NCBI GenBank assembly: GCA_964035795.1
Contig: OZ038322.1
Location: 7,999,345-8,063,344, forward strand
Origin: Pterobdella sp. o SKG-2022
Taxonomy: Eukaryota > Annelida > Clitellata > Hirudinida > Piscicolidae
Reading direction: 5' to 3'
Length of the DNA stretch: 64,000 bases
Position numbers and translations under genes: made by a program. The notes beneath the pieces are model-generated. The model saw only the letters and a program-made list of their open reading frames with translations, was not told where the DNA came from and did not search any database. Below are positions 35,453-49,336 of this stretch, piece after piece (position 1 is the stretch's first letter; the number at the start of each line of letters is the position of its first letter).

Positions 35453-37473
35453 AACTATCACTATGATTATACACTTGAACTCTTAAAAAACTCAAAACTC
35501 AAAAAAACTGAAATTCTTCAAGAATTATACATGATAAATTAACCTCTAATTATGAGGATGTCTACTTAAATGATACTTCAAAAAGATTACAAAATTGCGT
35601 TGTTGTACAAAAGCAATATTGATGGCATGGCTAGTAGTGGATGTAGTCAACGCGAAATGAAAGAAGAGCACATGGGAGATTAGCAGTGCGTGAAAATTTG
35701 GTTTTATGCCTTCGTCAAAAAGGGATGAAAAAAATGATAATGAGAATAAAAGGTGTACAAAGTATTTTTATATTTTCTCAATAATTGATTCAATTATTAT
35801 TCCTAAAAAATTGTTTTTAGATATGATTGACCAAAAGATAATAAACTAAAGCTTTTATAACAAAAACTTTATTTATGTACTATATGATGTTTATCTGCAA
35901 ATCTGAAAGCAAAAATAGTGATGTTTTGGGAAGTAATCATGATTCTTTGAAAAGGGTATAAAGCACCATTAAAAAATTTCACAAAAACACTTTAAAACAT
36001 ACAAACTCAACCACTCCAAGCTAACGAAACTCACGAAGTAGTTTATCTTTTATAATTCGTATATTTCAATGTGTAGCTTCTTTTTTTTAACAAAAAACAA
36101 TATTAAAAGAAGTTCATAATACATTTATTGAGATTCAAAAGCTATATTATTCTATATTTAATCTCATCATAAAATGTTAGAAAAATTAAATAAAAACACA
36201 TACGATCTTCATATATTTCTTATTATATTTCTCATTATGTATAAGCAACTGTATTGATGTACTTTTGACAAATCTTCTTCTTTAAGAATCCACTAATCTC
36301 CCACAACAAAACACACGCATAGATATCTCTCATTATTAATCTCTGCAGATCTCTCATTACTGCCCATTATTTATCTTTTAAACGCTCATTTTATATATTT
36401 ATATGAGCTCTTCTATTAAAAAGATATATTACAATGAATTGCTTTGAAAAGTATTTATTTCATTTCTTATATATTGGTGTGGTAGTTTGTGCAAAAATTA
36501 ATAGAGTGGAAAATAATATTATTAACTGCAAAATCAATCCAATTGGTGTCCTTATTAAGTTGTTAACGTTAAGACTACACACAAGCGACAAGTTGGTCAT
36601 GTAATTAGTTGCAATATTAAAACATTTTCAATGAAAAAAACTGTTTCTTTGCATCATTAAGACATCATTCGATTACTCATTAAATAGAAGCAATGCCTTT
36701 TCTCAAGCATTGATTGAAAAACTGTGAATTGATACAAAGTCACATTAATTTCGTCAACGGCATTCCTAGGGGTTTTATTGTTCCACTCACTCGAATAAGA
36801 GCATTTTGATTAACGCTCGATAAAGTAAAAGATTTAATTAATAATCAATTGTTAGGGAGAAAACTTTTATTAGTGTGTGCTCTCATGAAATTTCTGAATG
36901 TTGAGATATATAAGAGTTAGCGTGTATGGGACTCACATGGTAAGGTAAAGTACAATTGCATTATAAACTTCGAGTAACGCATCATGGAATCAATGTAGTC
37001 GAGACAAGAATTAAACGTTTTGAACAAGAGACCGGAATTTTAGATTTTTTTTATTTTATGTTTAGTTTCATTAACTTGTTATTGCGAAATCATATTTTCC
37101 TTTAAAGTGAATTAAATTACATGAAACTAAATTGTTTAAAAACATCTCGAACAAGATTATAGTTTCGTTTGAAATGAACAACGCTTCCTCTTATATATAC
37201 GGGTTGAGGCCACATAACAATATGTCTTCGGTATTGCTTATATATATCCGCAGAGTGCTGTAAAGACCTCAAACTGTAAAATGTTTTTTAATATGACAAA
37301 AAATCTTGGAAAAACTGCCAGTTACATTATTGATTAAATAATCAAAATTTCAATCTAAAAACTACTATAATAGAAAATTTCTATTAAAAAATTCATTTTT
37401 TAAATTTTGATAAAATCTATAAAAAAAATTCAAAGTACAAGGCTTAAATCATCTTTATCACCACGAACGTCCT
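35453..37473. other. Intergenic: PLXDC upstream region and chloride-channel 3' flank
   Basis: About 2 kb between the PLXDC start and the stop codon of the upstream chloride channel, both minus strand. Very AT-rich, without a recognisable exon or RNA gene. It should contain the PLXDC promoter and possibly a 5' non-coding exon, but no motif is clear enough to call. Confidence 0.5.
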
Positions 37474-40400
37474 TCACCCAGGCAGATCTTCTTGGCCTGA
37501 AGAAGGCAGGGCGTAAGCAGTCCAGTATATAACGTTGAAGAAGATAAAAGCCAATGGGAAGCACTGTCTAGACAGCTTATCAATGTGGCGAGCTTTTTTC
37601 TTGCCGTCAGATTCTGGTTTGCTCGAAGAGAGTTCACACTGTTCAAAGGTATTTTGGAATTTCGTTATGAATATTATAACAGTTTTTCACAATTTAAATG
37701 AAACAGTCTTCTTCGACTTGGCATAACTCATGTTTTAGGTAAATTGGTTGGGTAGAAAATGTTTGAAAACTTCAAAGCTCTACATTATGATTTAATGTTT
37801 TAATTCAAAACTTATTTTTGGGTTGATAATAAATTTCATGAGAGTGCAATGAGTCGTTGGATTTAAGTGCTTTTTGTTAGTTTTTGGCAATTAAATGCGA
37901 AGATGAATGGATTAATAGATTATGGTGATTTAGGTTGTGTGGTATGACATGCTTCACGAATGATCATCTGCCTTATTGCACGTTAAAACCCGTTATCGGT
38001 CCCATGCCATATTAAAGTTTATATCCAATAAAAAATTACGCTACTAAAATATAAAACCAATGCAAAAATATTTAGCGTGTTTTTTATTAGAAATTGCTTT
38101 TTTCCACAATAATAAGAAGATTGCTGGATTCTGTGCCAACAAGGCGGATTCGTTGCGTGCTTTTAAGCAGTGAAAATGATAGAAAAAAAAATTGAAACAT
38201 ATAGAGTGATTAGCATTGAATAAATTTTTCACATTAAATTACCTCCAAGCAATTATAGGACTTGGTTCTTTTTCCCTGTAATTAATGATACTGTGAGATA
38301 GGGTTCAACTAATTGAGAACCTTACCAATTCAAGGCATTTCAGGCACCTTTTTGAAGTCTGTAAGATAGTTTTGATGTTTTAAAGAATATTTGTTTAAAA
38401 GAAATTTTAAAATTTTGATTTTTAACATCAAATATAATCTTTTATGAATATAACAATTTCTATATCTGTAGAATGTTTTTTTTTCAAACCTTTTGTCACA
38501 AACCAGATTGTGAATTCAACAAAAATGAAAAAATTGAAGCAAAAAATGAAAAAAAAACAAAGAGCTTAGAAAAATATCAATGTCTATATAAACGCACTGT
38601 TTAATTGCAGCCACCAAGCTTTTAGTATAATTAGCAAAAAAATTCCAATTTAAATTTTAATACGAAATAAAATCAATTTAAAAGTACTTCAGAATCTTTG
38701 TTTTTGGGACTCTTCCTCGACATAACGTTCACAACGGCATACTCGATCAATGATGCAAACACAAATATGAGGCATATTATCATCCACACATCAATCGCCT
38801 GGGTTGGTTGGTTCTTAATAAATTCCAAGGTTACCACTTTGGTTTCAAATTAACAGCGTTATTTCACATGCTGTTGATGCTGATTAATTTATGGAAAAAA
38901 CTTCAATCTGAAGTGTTCTTAAAACTTATCGTTCAAATATTTCCTCGAAACGACAAGTTTTTGAAATATATGCCTCTCTTGAGAAAATAAAAGTCATAAA
39001 CAAATTTATATAAAAAATATATCCATAAAACACCCTTCATGACACCTTAATATATGACACCCTAGGAAGACTCGCTCGAGCCCCGGCGCTCATCGTTGTT
39101 GTGGTGAGGACGGTCAAAAGCCCGATAGAAACCCGGGCTGGGGACGACTCTATATTGATCCAAAAGGATACCTGTAGCAACGTTTTAGTCAATTAATAAG
39201 CGATTATATATTCATTTTTGGTGATGTCGATACAATATGAATTAGGTTGGGTTTTATAGTGACATCAATATATTTATGGCTTTGGAGAAAAAGCTAGAAA
39301 AAAAATCCAAGCAGGAGTTTTTATTATTCGTAATGAAATAAAATTTTATCTCTAGTTCTTTAATTTGTTTTTCATAAGATTCTTTTTTGTTTTTAATTTC
39401 AGTGTTAAGATTTATAGGGACTTTTAGTAAATCCAATTGAGTTTTCAATAGAAAACTAGGTTTTTTATACCAACCCACGAAAGAATCACGATAAGGATAG
39501 ATGGCACGTAAACTTGAATAAGGAAAAAGCCAATATCCCTTCTAAGAACAAACCTTACTTCTAAACATGGGTACTGACCTTGAAATAAGTTATAAACTGG
39601 TTTTGTATGGTTTATAACTATTATATTATGATAAATATAAGTTGAAATCGATTTAAAAAAAGTTAATTTATGAGTAATTACAATAGCGCATTTTAGAATT
39701 CATATGCACGAAGCTCAAAGCAGATAAACATCTAGTCAAATGCTTATATCTCAAAGGACAATCTAAACATAAAGAAATCGATTAATTTATCAGTGTTACT
39801 TATATCGTATAAAGAAATTTTTTTATCTTCCTACTTGATACTTAAACAATTCGAAAAGCTCTTTTAAATGCTACTTAAAACCCTTTTATACTGACTTCAC
39901 AGAGTCAAAGCTTTTATATCGATTTATACATTAAACATACCTGCAGTGTAGTTTTGTTTGCAATCATGGAGGGTGAATTTCTCAAGAGTGAACTGCGGAA
40001 GTTGTCTGTTGTTTCCAAGACTGATGGCTGGTTTCGTTCCTCCGTACTCCATCCATGCGTAATCCATAAAGTTTGAAGTGTAGCCAACTGTTTTTTGGAG
40101 TTTTTTGTTTTAGTTATTTGTGGTTCGTTTAGTTAAGTTCAAGGCAGGTGTTTTAATGTTATATGAAATGATTTTATAGTCTGTAAAGGGAAGTTTATTA
40201 AAAGATGTGACTCGTTTTTATTTTAATATTTAATCAAATATCAGAAAAAAGTGATAACTAGAAAATTAACACGAAAATTGGACATAAAATATCAATGGCT
40301 TACAGCTTTCAATAGTGATCGGACATATTTGCGTGTCTAAAGGGTATTTCTGAAGTTTCATATGGCAGGAGAATGTAGCTGAAATTCTGGAATCATAAAA

Positions 40401-42275
40401 ATTAGAATTGCTTGAAACTACAGCAGTTTTACGATCGATTTGTGGTTTAGTTTCAAATTAAAATAATTGAAGTGAAAAAGATTAGTGTGGATCCAATTTA
40501 TATTCAAAAATTTATACAAAATCTCATAATCTTTTTCCCATTCTAAATGCATATATCAAATCAGAATTTCATCATTTTCCACCCAAATTAGTTGAGTTTT
40601 TTCTAATAAGTTAATATTCTTCCAATATTTCAACAAAAATATAATCACTTGAGCTTATAAAGCATAGTTCCATCATTGCCGAGTCTCAAGTGTCTATTAG
40701 CCACAGTCACGTCGTGGAAGTTTGCCTACGAAACGGATGTTTAACAGTGTGAATAAATGGAAGACGCTTGAAAAATTTCAAAAATCAAAAAGTAAACATC
40801 TCAAGTATTTTAAACCACGTTTCATAAAAACTCACACCTTTTTTTCATTTCTGAAGAAGGTGTCAGGCACCCAGACTTTAAGCCACGACCCTTCACCCAG
40901 TTTTATATGGTCTCTGTCGTTCAAATCGCTAGAGTTGAAGACAAGACGTTGGTCGTTCCATTGTTGACTCAGGTAGAAACTCAGCATGTAATCCTAGGTA
41001 AGTTTGCATTATATTGTGGTAATTATCTCATGAAGCTTATTGGAATATTGTTGCTGTATTGTCTACACTTTGCGTTATATTTTTATCACTTTTTTCGCAT
41101 AAGATTACGCGGTGATTATGTATTGTAGAAGTTTATGACAAAAAAAAGAATGAAGTAGATATTAAACGTTTAATAATTGAAAATAAATTAGAAAGTAAAT
41201 CATTTTTAATATAATTAATGAATAATTCGAAATTAATCCCCGATATTGGTTTGGGTTGCGATTATTTTCTTGAAAAGGGTTATATTTAGATCGATCAATG
41301 TTCAGCCTCTCAATGACAATAACCCTCTCCAAAGAAATCCATAATGCATTGCATTTGATATTAAAATGCACCTACCATTGTAATTCTTGGTTGTTTTTAG
41401 AGTGAATGGGGGTTTCAGTTTTCAAGGTTTACAAAACACTATTGAAGCGATAATAAATGATTATTTGAGAAAGACTTTAATGAAATTATTGTGAATTGAA
41501 TTAAAGTGGATACAAGGTTTAAAAACTTAGAAAAATATTTGGATTGTGTCCAAAGACCATTATGCTGAAAAATAAAAATTTTTAATTAAAAAAATTACAG
41601 AAAATATTTAAGTCTCAAAACCAATGCCAAATAAGCCGTCAAAACACTGTGATAGGTTTCGAAACGCAATGATTTATTGCAGTTAAATGAAGTCAAGTAC
41701 TCATCATAGGTTACCATTGTGGCTTCACTAATCGAATAGAAACTGTTGATCTGGATTCCAAGTTGCACAATCGTCGGTTTAGCATTCACTGTTATAGGGA
41801 TTAAAAAAATTATTCGAATTAATTTAAACCTTCAATAAAAACACAAAAAATATAAGCAATCTTCAAGGACCCAAATATTAGCATTGTTCAGGGTAGTAAT
41901 GAACATACGCAAGGACGGTGGATCGTTTTTGGAGTAGCCACTCAGAAGATTTTGTAGAAACGCATCATTCTTGTTTTTTCTATTAGATTTAGTACACATT
42001 TTATCATTACTTAAAGTATATTGCACTTTACCACACTTTCATTATCATTCAGTGTGGGTGATTCTTTCTCATGTTTTGCTAGTTTTTGTATGATATACTT
42101 GTGAAATAAAATTTTAATCAGAACATACCATCTGTATAATAGACATTCTATGCAAAATATGTTTTCGGTCAGAAATAACTAACTATAAAAATGGAACGAA
42201 CTCAGGTTTGTTGGCGGATGATAGTGAAATGGTGCACAAGAGTATAATAAAAGAAAATCCTTCTGTCAGCTGCAT
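37474..42275 (-). CDS. Anion-selective Cys-loop receptor (glycine/glutamate-gated chloride channel type), 11 exons
   Basis: Pentameric ligand-gated chloride channel subunit of the plasma membrane. Exons: 42275-42202, 42009-41909, 41788-41715, 40993-40838, 40725-40649, 40386-40304, 40087-39941, 39578-39475, 39171-39046, 38798-38688, 37638-37474; phases close on a 405-aa protein. It has a signal peptide ([18 protein letters not shown]), ligand-domain motifs ([20 protein letters not shown]), the Cys-loop C168-x13-C182 ([15 protein letters not shown]), and a second disulphide in loop C (DC...PC), as in GlyR and GluCl. M1 starts near [17 protein letters not shown]2 has the anion filter PAR ([18 protein letters not shown]), M3 follows AIDVW, and M4 follows [17 protein letters not shown]. 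The M3-M4 loop is only about 35 residues. The pore 6' residue is Leu instead of the usual Thr. The ligand (glycine, glutamate or another) cannot be decided from sequence alone. Confidence 0.94.
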
Positions 42276-43529
42276 TTGAAACTTTTTTAAACAAGGAATG
42301 TATTTATTATCAAAACTTTCTTATTTATTTTAAACGGGTCTCTACAATGCTTGAACGATAATTTTTTTTATCGGTAGAGTAAGTGAAAAATTTTCTTTCC
42401 TTTATTTTAGATTTTTTTACAAAATGTATTGTAAAGTTATTGAAGTTACATTTTTAAATGCATCTAAACTTTAAAGTCAAAAGCAATATGAGTTATAAAC
42501 AAATAACAATTGTAAAATATACAAGCTTACAACTTTTTGCAAGGCTGAAGACGGCAGCTAAGGTGAAGTTATTATGAAACTATACAGAATATATAAATTT
42601 CCTAACTGAATCATTTAAAAGTAAATTAAAATTTAAAAAGTTAGCGAACAAAAAAACCTATGAATCATTGTTATTTGAATAAGAACAGTTGCTTAAATAT
42701 TTCAATTGAAAACACCCGTTAAAAGTGAACAGAATAATATCTAATTATTAAACATAACCAAAAACCGTTGAAACTATCAAGAGATTTTGAAAAAAAATAC
42801 ATAAAAAACAAAATAAATTTCTAAAAGCATTAGCTCGAATTGTAGTTTTAGTGTTGAGCATTGGAAAATATAGATTCATTAGATATATCTATATATACAC
42901 ATTATATGGTTAAACTAAACATATACAGATATGATTATCACAAAGATACGAATGTTTGCAAACCTTAAACCTATGAAATAAACTAACTAATATATCGACA
43001 CAAACCTATTAAATGAACACTGAAATGAAATCTTGCAAGTAATCATGTAAACTCACTGAAGGCTTTTGGGTAGTTAAGAAAAGAACAAAAATAGAACTTT
43101 ATTATAGATCTTACATATAAAATCAATAGACCTTAATGATTCATTGAATCGTTGATTTTTGATCAAGCTTGAACCGCAACTTGAAGTCACTTTTTTATAT
43201 GATATTATATAATGCATAGAGATTTTCCTAAATCAATCTCGATACTCAAAAGTAATATTGCAACGAAATCAGACTCAGACAATTTTCAATCAACCGCTGT
43301 TAACCATGGGCAGAAGCAATTAAAAGATAATAAATAATATTTAAAGGCGACCCATCACAGGTGCAAATATTATTAGTATGGTTTATTTCAATTCACATTT
43401 AGTTATAATTTATAATAAAACTCACTAAGAGACACATAGAGTTAAAGTTTCAAATAAAACACATTATACCAATATATAGGTGGTATTTAAACATCATTAT
43501 ATGATATATGATTAGTAAATAAGAAGAGA
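42276..43529. other. Intergenic: channel promoter side and 3' flank of PPxY gene
   Basis: About 1.25 kb of AT-rich sequence with no recognisable exon. It must hold the promoter or 5' UTR of the chloride channel, but no TATA box or initiator stands out. Confidence 0.5.
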
Positions 43530-46500
43530 TTAATATCGACTTGATTCAGATCGGCTAACCCTGGGATGTTTCCTTTTAGGGGAGGAAGGAAGAGAGCTGT
43601 GAGATGTTTTAATAATGTAGGTATGTTAAAATAGCTATGTTGTGGTTATATAATAGATATTTTATAATCATTTAATAAATATAAAATAACTTTTCAGAGA
43701 CATTGTGTGTATTTTGAAAATAAACTTTTTAACTTTAAATTTAAAAATTTTTTTAAATTTTTGAATCCATTTGTTTTAATCAAAAGCTACCATTTTCAAT
43801 AATTTTAGCAATACCAAATATCTTCACAAAAATTTGATAATGAAACTAAACTTATAGAAAATTCTAGCTTTTTTTCTTGATCAATGTAACCAAAAACTCT
43901 TGAAAACTCAATTTTAATTGAAAAATATTCTATCACTTCATATGTTTGTTAATAGAAGGAGATATCAAAAGTATGAAGTGTTAATAGAATGAGGATTGTC
44001 AATATACTAGAAGGGTGGGCAACCCATCCGAGCTTTGATGAATAAATTATAAATAGCATATGAATTATTCATAGCTTATGAATTATTAATAGATTATGAA
44101 TAATAAATAGATTATAAAGTATTTATAGATTACAATTTATTAATAGATTATAAATTATAAATAGATTCTGGATCATTAATATCATGTGGATCAACACTAA
44201 ACCTTAAACTTCGTTTATATCTACTATGGAAAAGTTCATACTACATTTTAATACAGTTAAAAAGCGCAATAAAAAGATTATTAGTCTAGCAATCTATGGT
44301 TATATTGAAATGGTTTTATCTTTTTAGCAAATTAAAAATCTTTAAATATTTTTTAACTTAGTCACTATGGGTACACATATTCTGTAATCTATGATTTTTA
44401 CAGCTTTCAGTGGCTTTAAATCTTCAAGTATTGTATATACCGATATATGTATATATTTATGTGGCATAGTTACTAATTATTTTTATTTATCGTTTAGTAG
44501 TCATAAATTCAACGGTAAACCATAAAAAGTTGAATATAAATAAAAATATTTGAAAATAAAGTCTTCATGATTTTAAAAATAAATATAACACGTATAACGA
44601 CAAACTAAGATTTCTCATTATGAAACTAAATGAAAACAAAGATTTATACATTCTAGAATCAGCATAATCAGCAAAAAAACAAGACTTTGTTATTGGAGAT
44701 CACTTTGAAATTAATTTAGAATGCAAAACACAATTCCATGATCACAGTCTACTATTACGCACTCACAAGTTTTGTTTATTTGAACATTGTTCAACTAAAT
44801 CCTCTTTTATATCTAAATATTAATACGATCTTGTTTGGATCTTGTTTAGGGATCAAATATGAAGTAAATATTAATTGGTGATGAGTGACTGGGATTACAG
44901 TTGACGTTTTAAAAGATTTATAAGTATCAATGAAAAAATTGATTGCTAATAGTTTTATAATAAAGAACGAAGCTTTTCTCTGAGGATGTACAATTTTCAA
45001 ATATGTGACCATGAAATAAAAACTATTAGTGTATAAACTTTTCTCCATTTCACTTAGTCTTGAGAAAATCATTATGTTTTATAAGTATTGCTGAATTAGG
45101 AAGTATTAATGATATGCAAATTAAATTTTAAAATGATTCAGATCAAACTAAATCTTGATGTTATTTCGATAAAATATGGCTATCACTTTCAAAACAATGT
45201 GAAAAACAATCTTTTAAATACACTGTATATTTTACCTGAAGTTGTGTATTAAGCTAAAAGTTTTACTTTTTTTTCTAATTGAATACTTTTTTTGAGAACT
45301 TGAATCTAAATATTGTATGAAATTTTAAAAATTTATCAAAAAATAGTCCATGCTAAAAAAACACGAATTTTCTTTAAAACCATAACAACTGACATCAGCT
45401 TTGGGCGATGAAACTAACTATTAAATCTAATTTTGAAAAAGGTCTATTACTTTTCCTTGTGCTATACAACAAAATTCTCTGCATATTTGCATCGTTTAGT
45501 GCTAATAGACACTCTCTCATACACCACAAAAAGACACAGAGAAACATGAAAATATAAAGACTAAGCAATTTCTAGTTTATGACATCACCCATGTGTAGCA
45601 CTTAAAATACTTAAGAAAAAATTTACAAAAGAAGTCTCACAAAGTTAGTTTCAAATATAATCTAAAGACCTCTTTGCTCCAATAATTTCCAAACTTACCA
45701 ACTTGTCTTTTTCACAAGCAATATTCCCCGCCTCCTTTAAAACAGCACAAATTCTCCCTTTGCTTAAGAAAAGCAATTTGGACCCTACCATTTTTTCGAA
45801 CTACCGCCCTATTTCTAACTTGAGCACCATTTCAAAAATTATCGAAAGACTCGTTCATTCCAGAATAACTTCTCACGTTTCATCATCTTCTAATTTTAAT
45901 CCTTTCCAATCAGCATATCGCAAGCACCACTCAACAGAAACCACACTTACACATCACTGACAGTCTTCGCAACATCTGCGCTACTGGACATGCGGCCGTT
46001 TTGGTTTCGCTAGACCCTTCTGCTCCTTTTGACACTTTCGATCCCAATATCTTAATTGATATTTTGAATAGACACTTCAATATTTTTGACCTCGCTCTTT
46101 CTTGGTTTCGCTTTTACCTTTCTCAACGTTCTCAGTTGGTTAAAATGGACAATTTCTCTTCTTCTTTTACATCACTCAACTCAGGCGTGCCGCAGGGGTC
46201 CGTTCTGGGACCAATCCTCTTCTCTCGTTATACATCACCCATGTGTAGCACTTAAAATACTTAAGGAAAAATTTACAAAAGAAGTCTCACAAAGTTAGTT
46301 TCAAATATAATCTAAAGACCAACATGATTTTAAAATTTATATATATGTATATATTCAAACGCACATAAGATGATAAATACTAGTATTTTCAACTTTTTAG
46401 AGACGTCTTAAGGTACTTTTATCTTAATGGACTAACGTATCATGGTGAGGCTATACTTACCAAAAATTCTAGCTTTTTTTTTGCTAATAAAGGTACTAAA

Positions 46501-49243
46501 TTTTTCTCACTGCATCGACATCAATGATGAATATTGATAGTATTTCCAACGTATCAGATACAACCAAATAATGATAACTACGCAAATACAACCGTTCATT
46601 GAACAACGAAGCTTTTCGTAAGTAGAATTCACATTATCAAGTACTTGAGAATGTAAAAAAGCTTAAATGCATAATGAACCTGAGTGTTTGTGCTTGGTAC
46701 ATTCACCACGTAACTTTACGTTAAGGCGCAAATACAAGGTAAGTTGTGATTCACACTACGCTTATATAACGAATCGTAAATTTTCTGAGACATCGTATCT
46801 TATATAATAACTTGAACTTTATATAGTTTTATCAAATTATTGATATTTTTTAAAAATCACGTTTATTAACACTATCTAAGCTTTTAATGAATAAAACTTC
46901 ATAATTCATAATGTAAAAAAAACTAAATACACTAACAAATTTTAGAATAATAAGTAAAGCAATAGAGTAACAGAACCTTGAGGTTGATTTGAAGCAACTT
47001 TGTGGCATTATGGATAGTGATAATCTCTGTAGTCTGTTCACTGTTGATTCGGAGAGGTCACTGCAAAAAATTGAAAATATCTTTACATATATCAAAAGAA
47101 TCTGAATTAAAAAGGTATATAACTAAAAGATACATACGATGTGGACGATGTGGCTAATAAAAAGTAAATATATAAAAATGTTACTGCCAAATATATTCTA
47201 TAATACAAATATAAACAAAAACATAGAATTTTTAAATAGTTTCATTTCCCTAATTTAAAATTCTTTTTTTTTTATAAAATACTCACTTTTCAGTTGTTTC
47301 TTGACACCCGATGGGCTTGGAGTCGCTTGAGATGGTGTAGATGTACAGAGAATCTTCATACCGTGGCGGAATTTCTACTGTTGACCATGCGTTCAGTAGT
47401 GAATTATTAGTTTAGGAATTTATTTATCTAAACACAATAAAAAACATTGAAAAATATATTCATATGAATAATATCTAGAAAAGTGCTTATATTAGTTTGA
47501 AAATAGGTATTAATACGACGCAAAGGTATTATGATGTACTTGATAATATATGTTTGTCTTGGCTTATGTATTTTTAATGCCTTTAATTATCAAAAAATTT
47601 AAAGTTTTACAAGATGTAGAATATGAAAATCAAGTGCATATTATTTGACTTCAAAATTTTTGTTTCTTTTTTATAAAAGTTAGATTTTAAAATAGGCGAA
47701 TATAAGTCTATTTTCCTACTGTTAATAATGGACCGATGGGAACTTGCTTAACAGTTTTTAGGTGCGTGAAAATCAATAAAAATGTTGTTAATTTTTGCAA
47801 TATATAACTGGAAAAATTGAACACATTAGGATTTTTTACATTTTATTTCATACATCTGCATGGCACACCGTTTGCACTATGAACTAGATGCAGAGGCTTG
47901 TATAGAGAGCAAAATGAATACTGGAATGCAGTTATAAGAGTGAGTTTAAAAATGCTTTTATGAGTGTTTACAAAAGGTAGAACTCAGTAGTAGAAGCTCA
48001 CATAAGTGAGAAAAGCAGTGTACAAAAGAATCAGAGAATACACGCTGCTGCCATATAATGCGGTCCAAAGACTTGAAACGCGTGGGTCTGTCTAATAGAA
48101 AAAAGTTTGTGCTTCTACTTCTGTTGATTATGCCAGTTAAGATTGAGTCACGTTGAATCTTCAGAGCTTTGGTAAGCAATGAAGACGATAGAAACGAGCA
48201 CGAGATTAAGAGTAAAAATTGATAAATGTCTTAACCCTTTACCCGCCGCATTAAGGCTATGGGAAAACTTAATATTTTTATTCGTCAACTGCTTCATTAG
48301 TCTCTAAAGAACATTTCAGAAGTTCAAAGTTTTTGAAAAATCAGTCAATGTTGGAGCCAATAACTTAACAAGTAGGATGGAAATAAAAAACTTCTACTTT
48401 CTCTCAAACGATTAAATCTATTATAACAATTAAAAACTAAAATATTAATTATACTATCAATCATTATTGAAATATTTTCATTCATTTATGCATCCTAAAA
48501 ATAGGCTCTTGGCGGGTAACGGGTTAACGGTATGATTTAGCGGCTACAATGAAACAGTTTAGTAGACCGTAGTGAACTGCAGTAATCAAGCTAAAAAAAC
48601 TTTAGAAATTAGTTAAAGTCCTAGCTGTAAGAAAGCAGAAATTCTCTTGCATTTTCGATCACGTAGAAATGAAAGTTTAAAGTGTATATGAACCAGAAGA
48701 TTAAAAATTCTTAGTTGTAACTAGAGTCAAGTATCTGATCTTAAGATAGTAGGTCATGTTTGAAGAAGTGAAATGTCATTGGTCTAGTCTACTAAAAGAA
48801 AAGATATTCGTAACGATAATAATTCTATTTAAGAACAATAATAAATTTTATTAAGATATAAAGCTTTTCGTTAACAAAGTAACATTTTCGTAATGATGAA
48901 TTTGAATAAATGTTATTATCATAATTATTTTTATTATTATTGTCGTTGTTGTTACTGTCATTATTTTATATCATCATTAATTTTATTACCGTTTTTATTG
49001 TTGATTTTCGTTATATAATATAATTATTTTTATCATTTTTGTTAATTTTCGTATTTTTGTTTTTATTATTCTAATTATTGTTACTAATAATAACATTATT
49101 AATATCATTTCTTGCCATTGAGTATCATTTCATTGGTGCTGAAATTATCATTGTTGACACTATCAACACTGTTTTAAAAGAAAAATAGTAATAATAAAGT
49201 ATTATCAACAAAACAAATGAAATAAAAAATTTATTAACCAAAC

Positions 49244-49290
<47 letters not shown>

Positions 49291-49291
49291 A

Positions 49292-49336
<45 letters not shown>

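Noticed and set aside
38044..38232. Minus-strand frame with [15 protein letters not shown] as an M3-M4 loop exon of the chloride channel
   Set aside because: Exons 10 and 11 already join in phase 0 without it, and no clear donor follows it. Kept only as a possible alternative exon.
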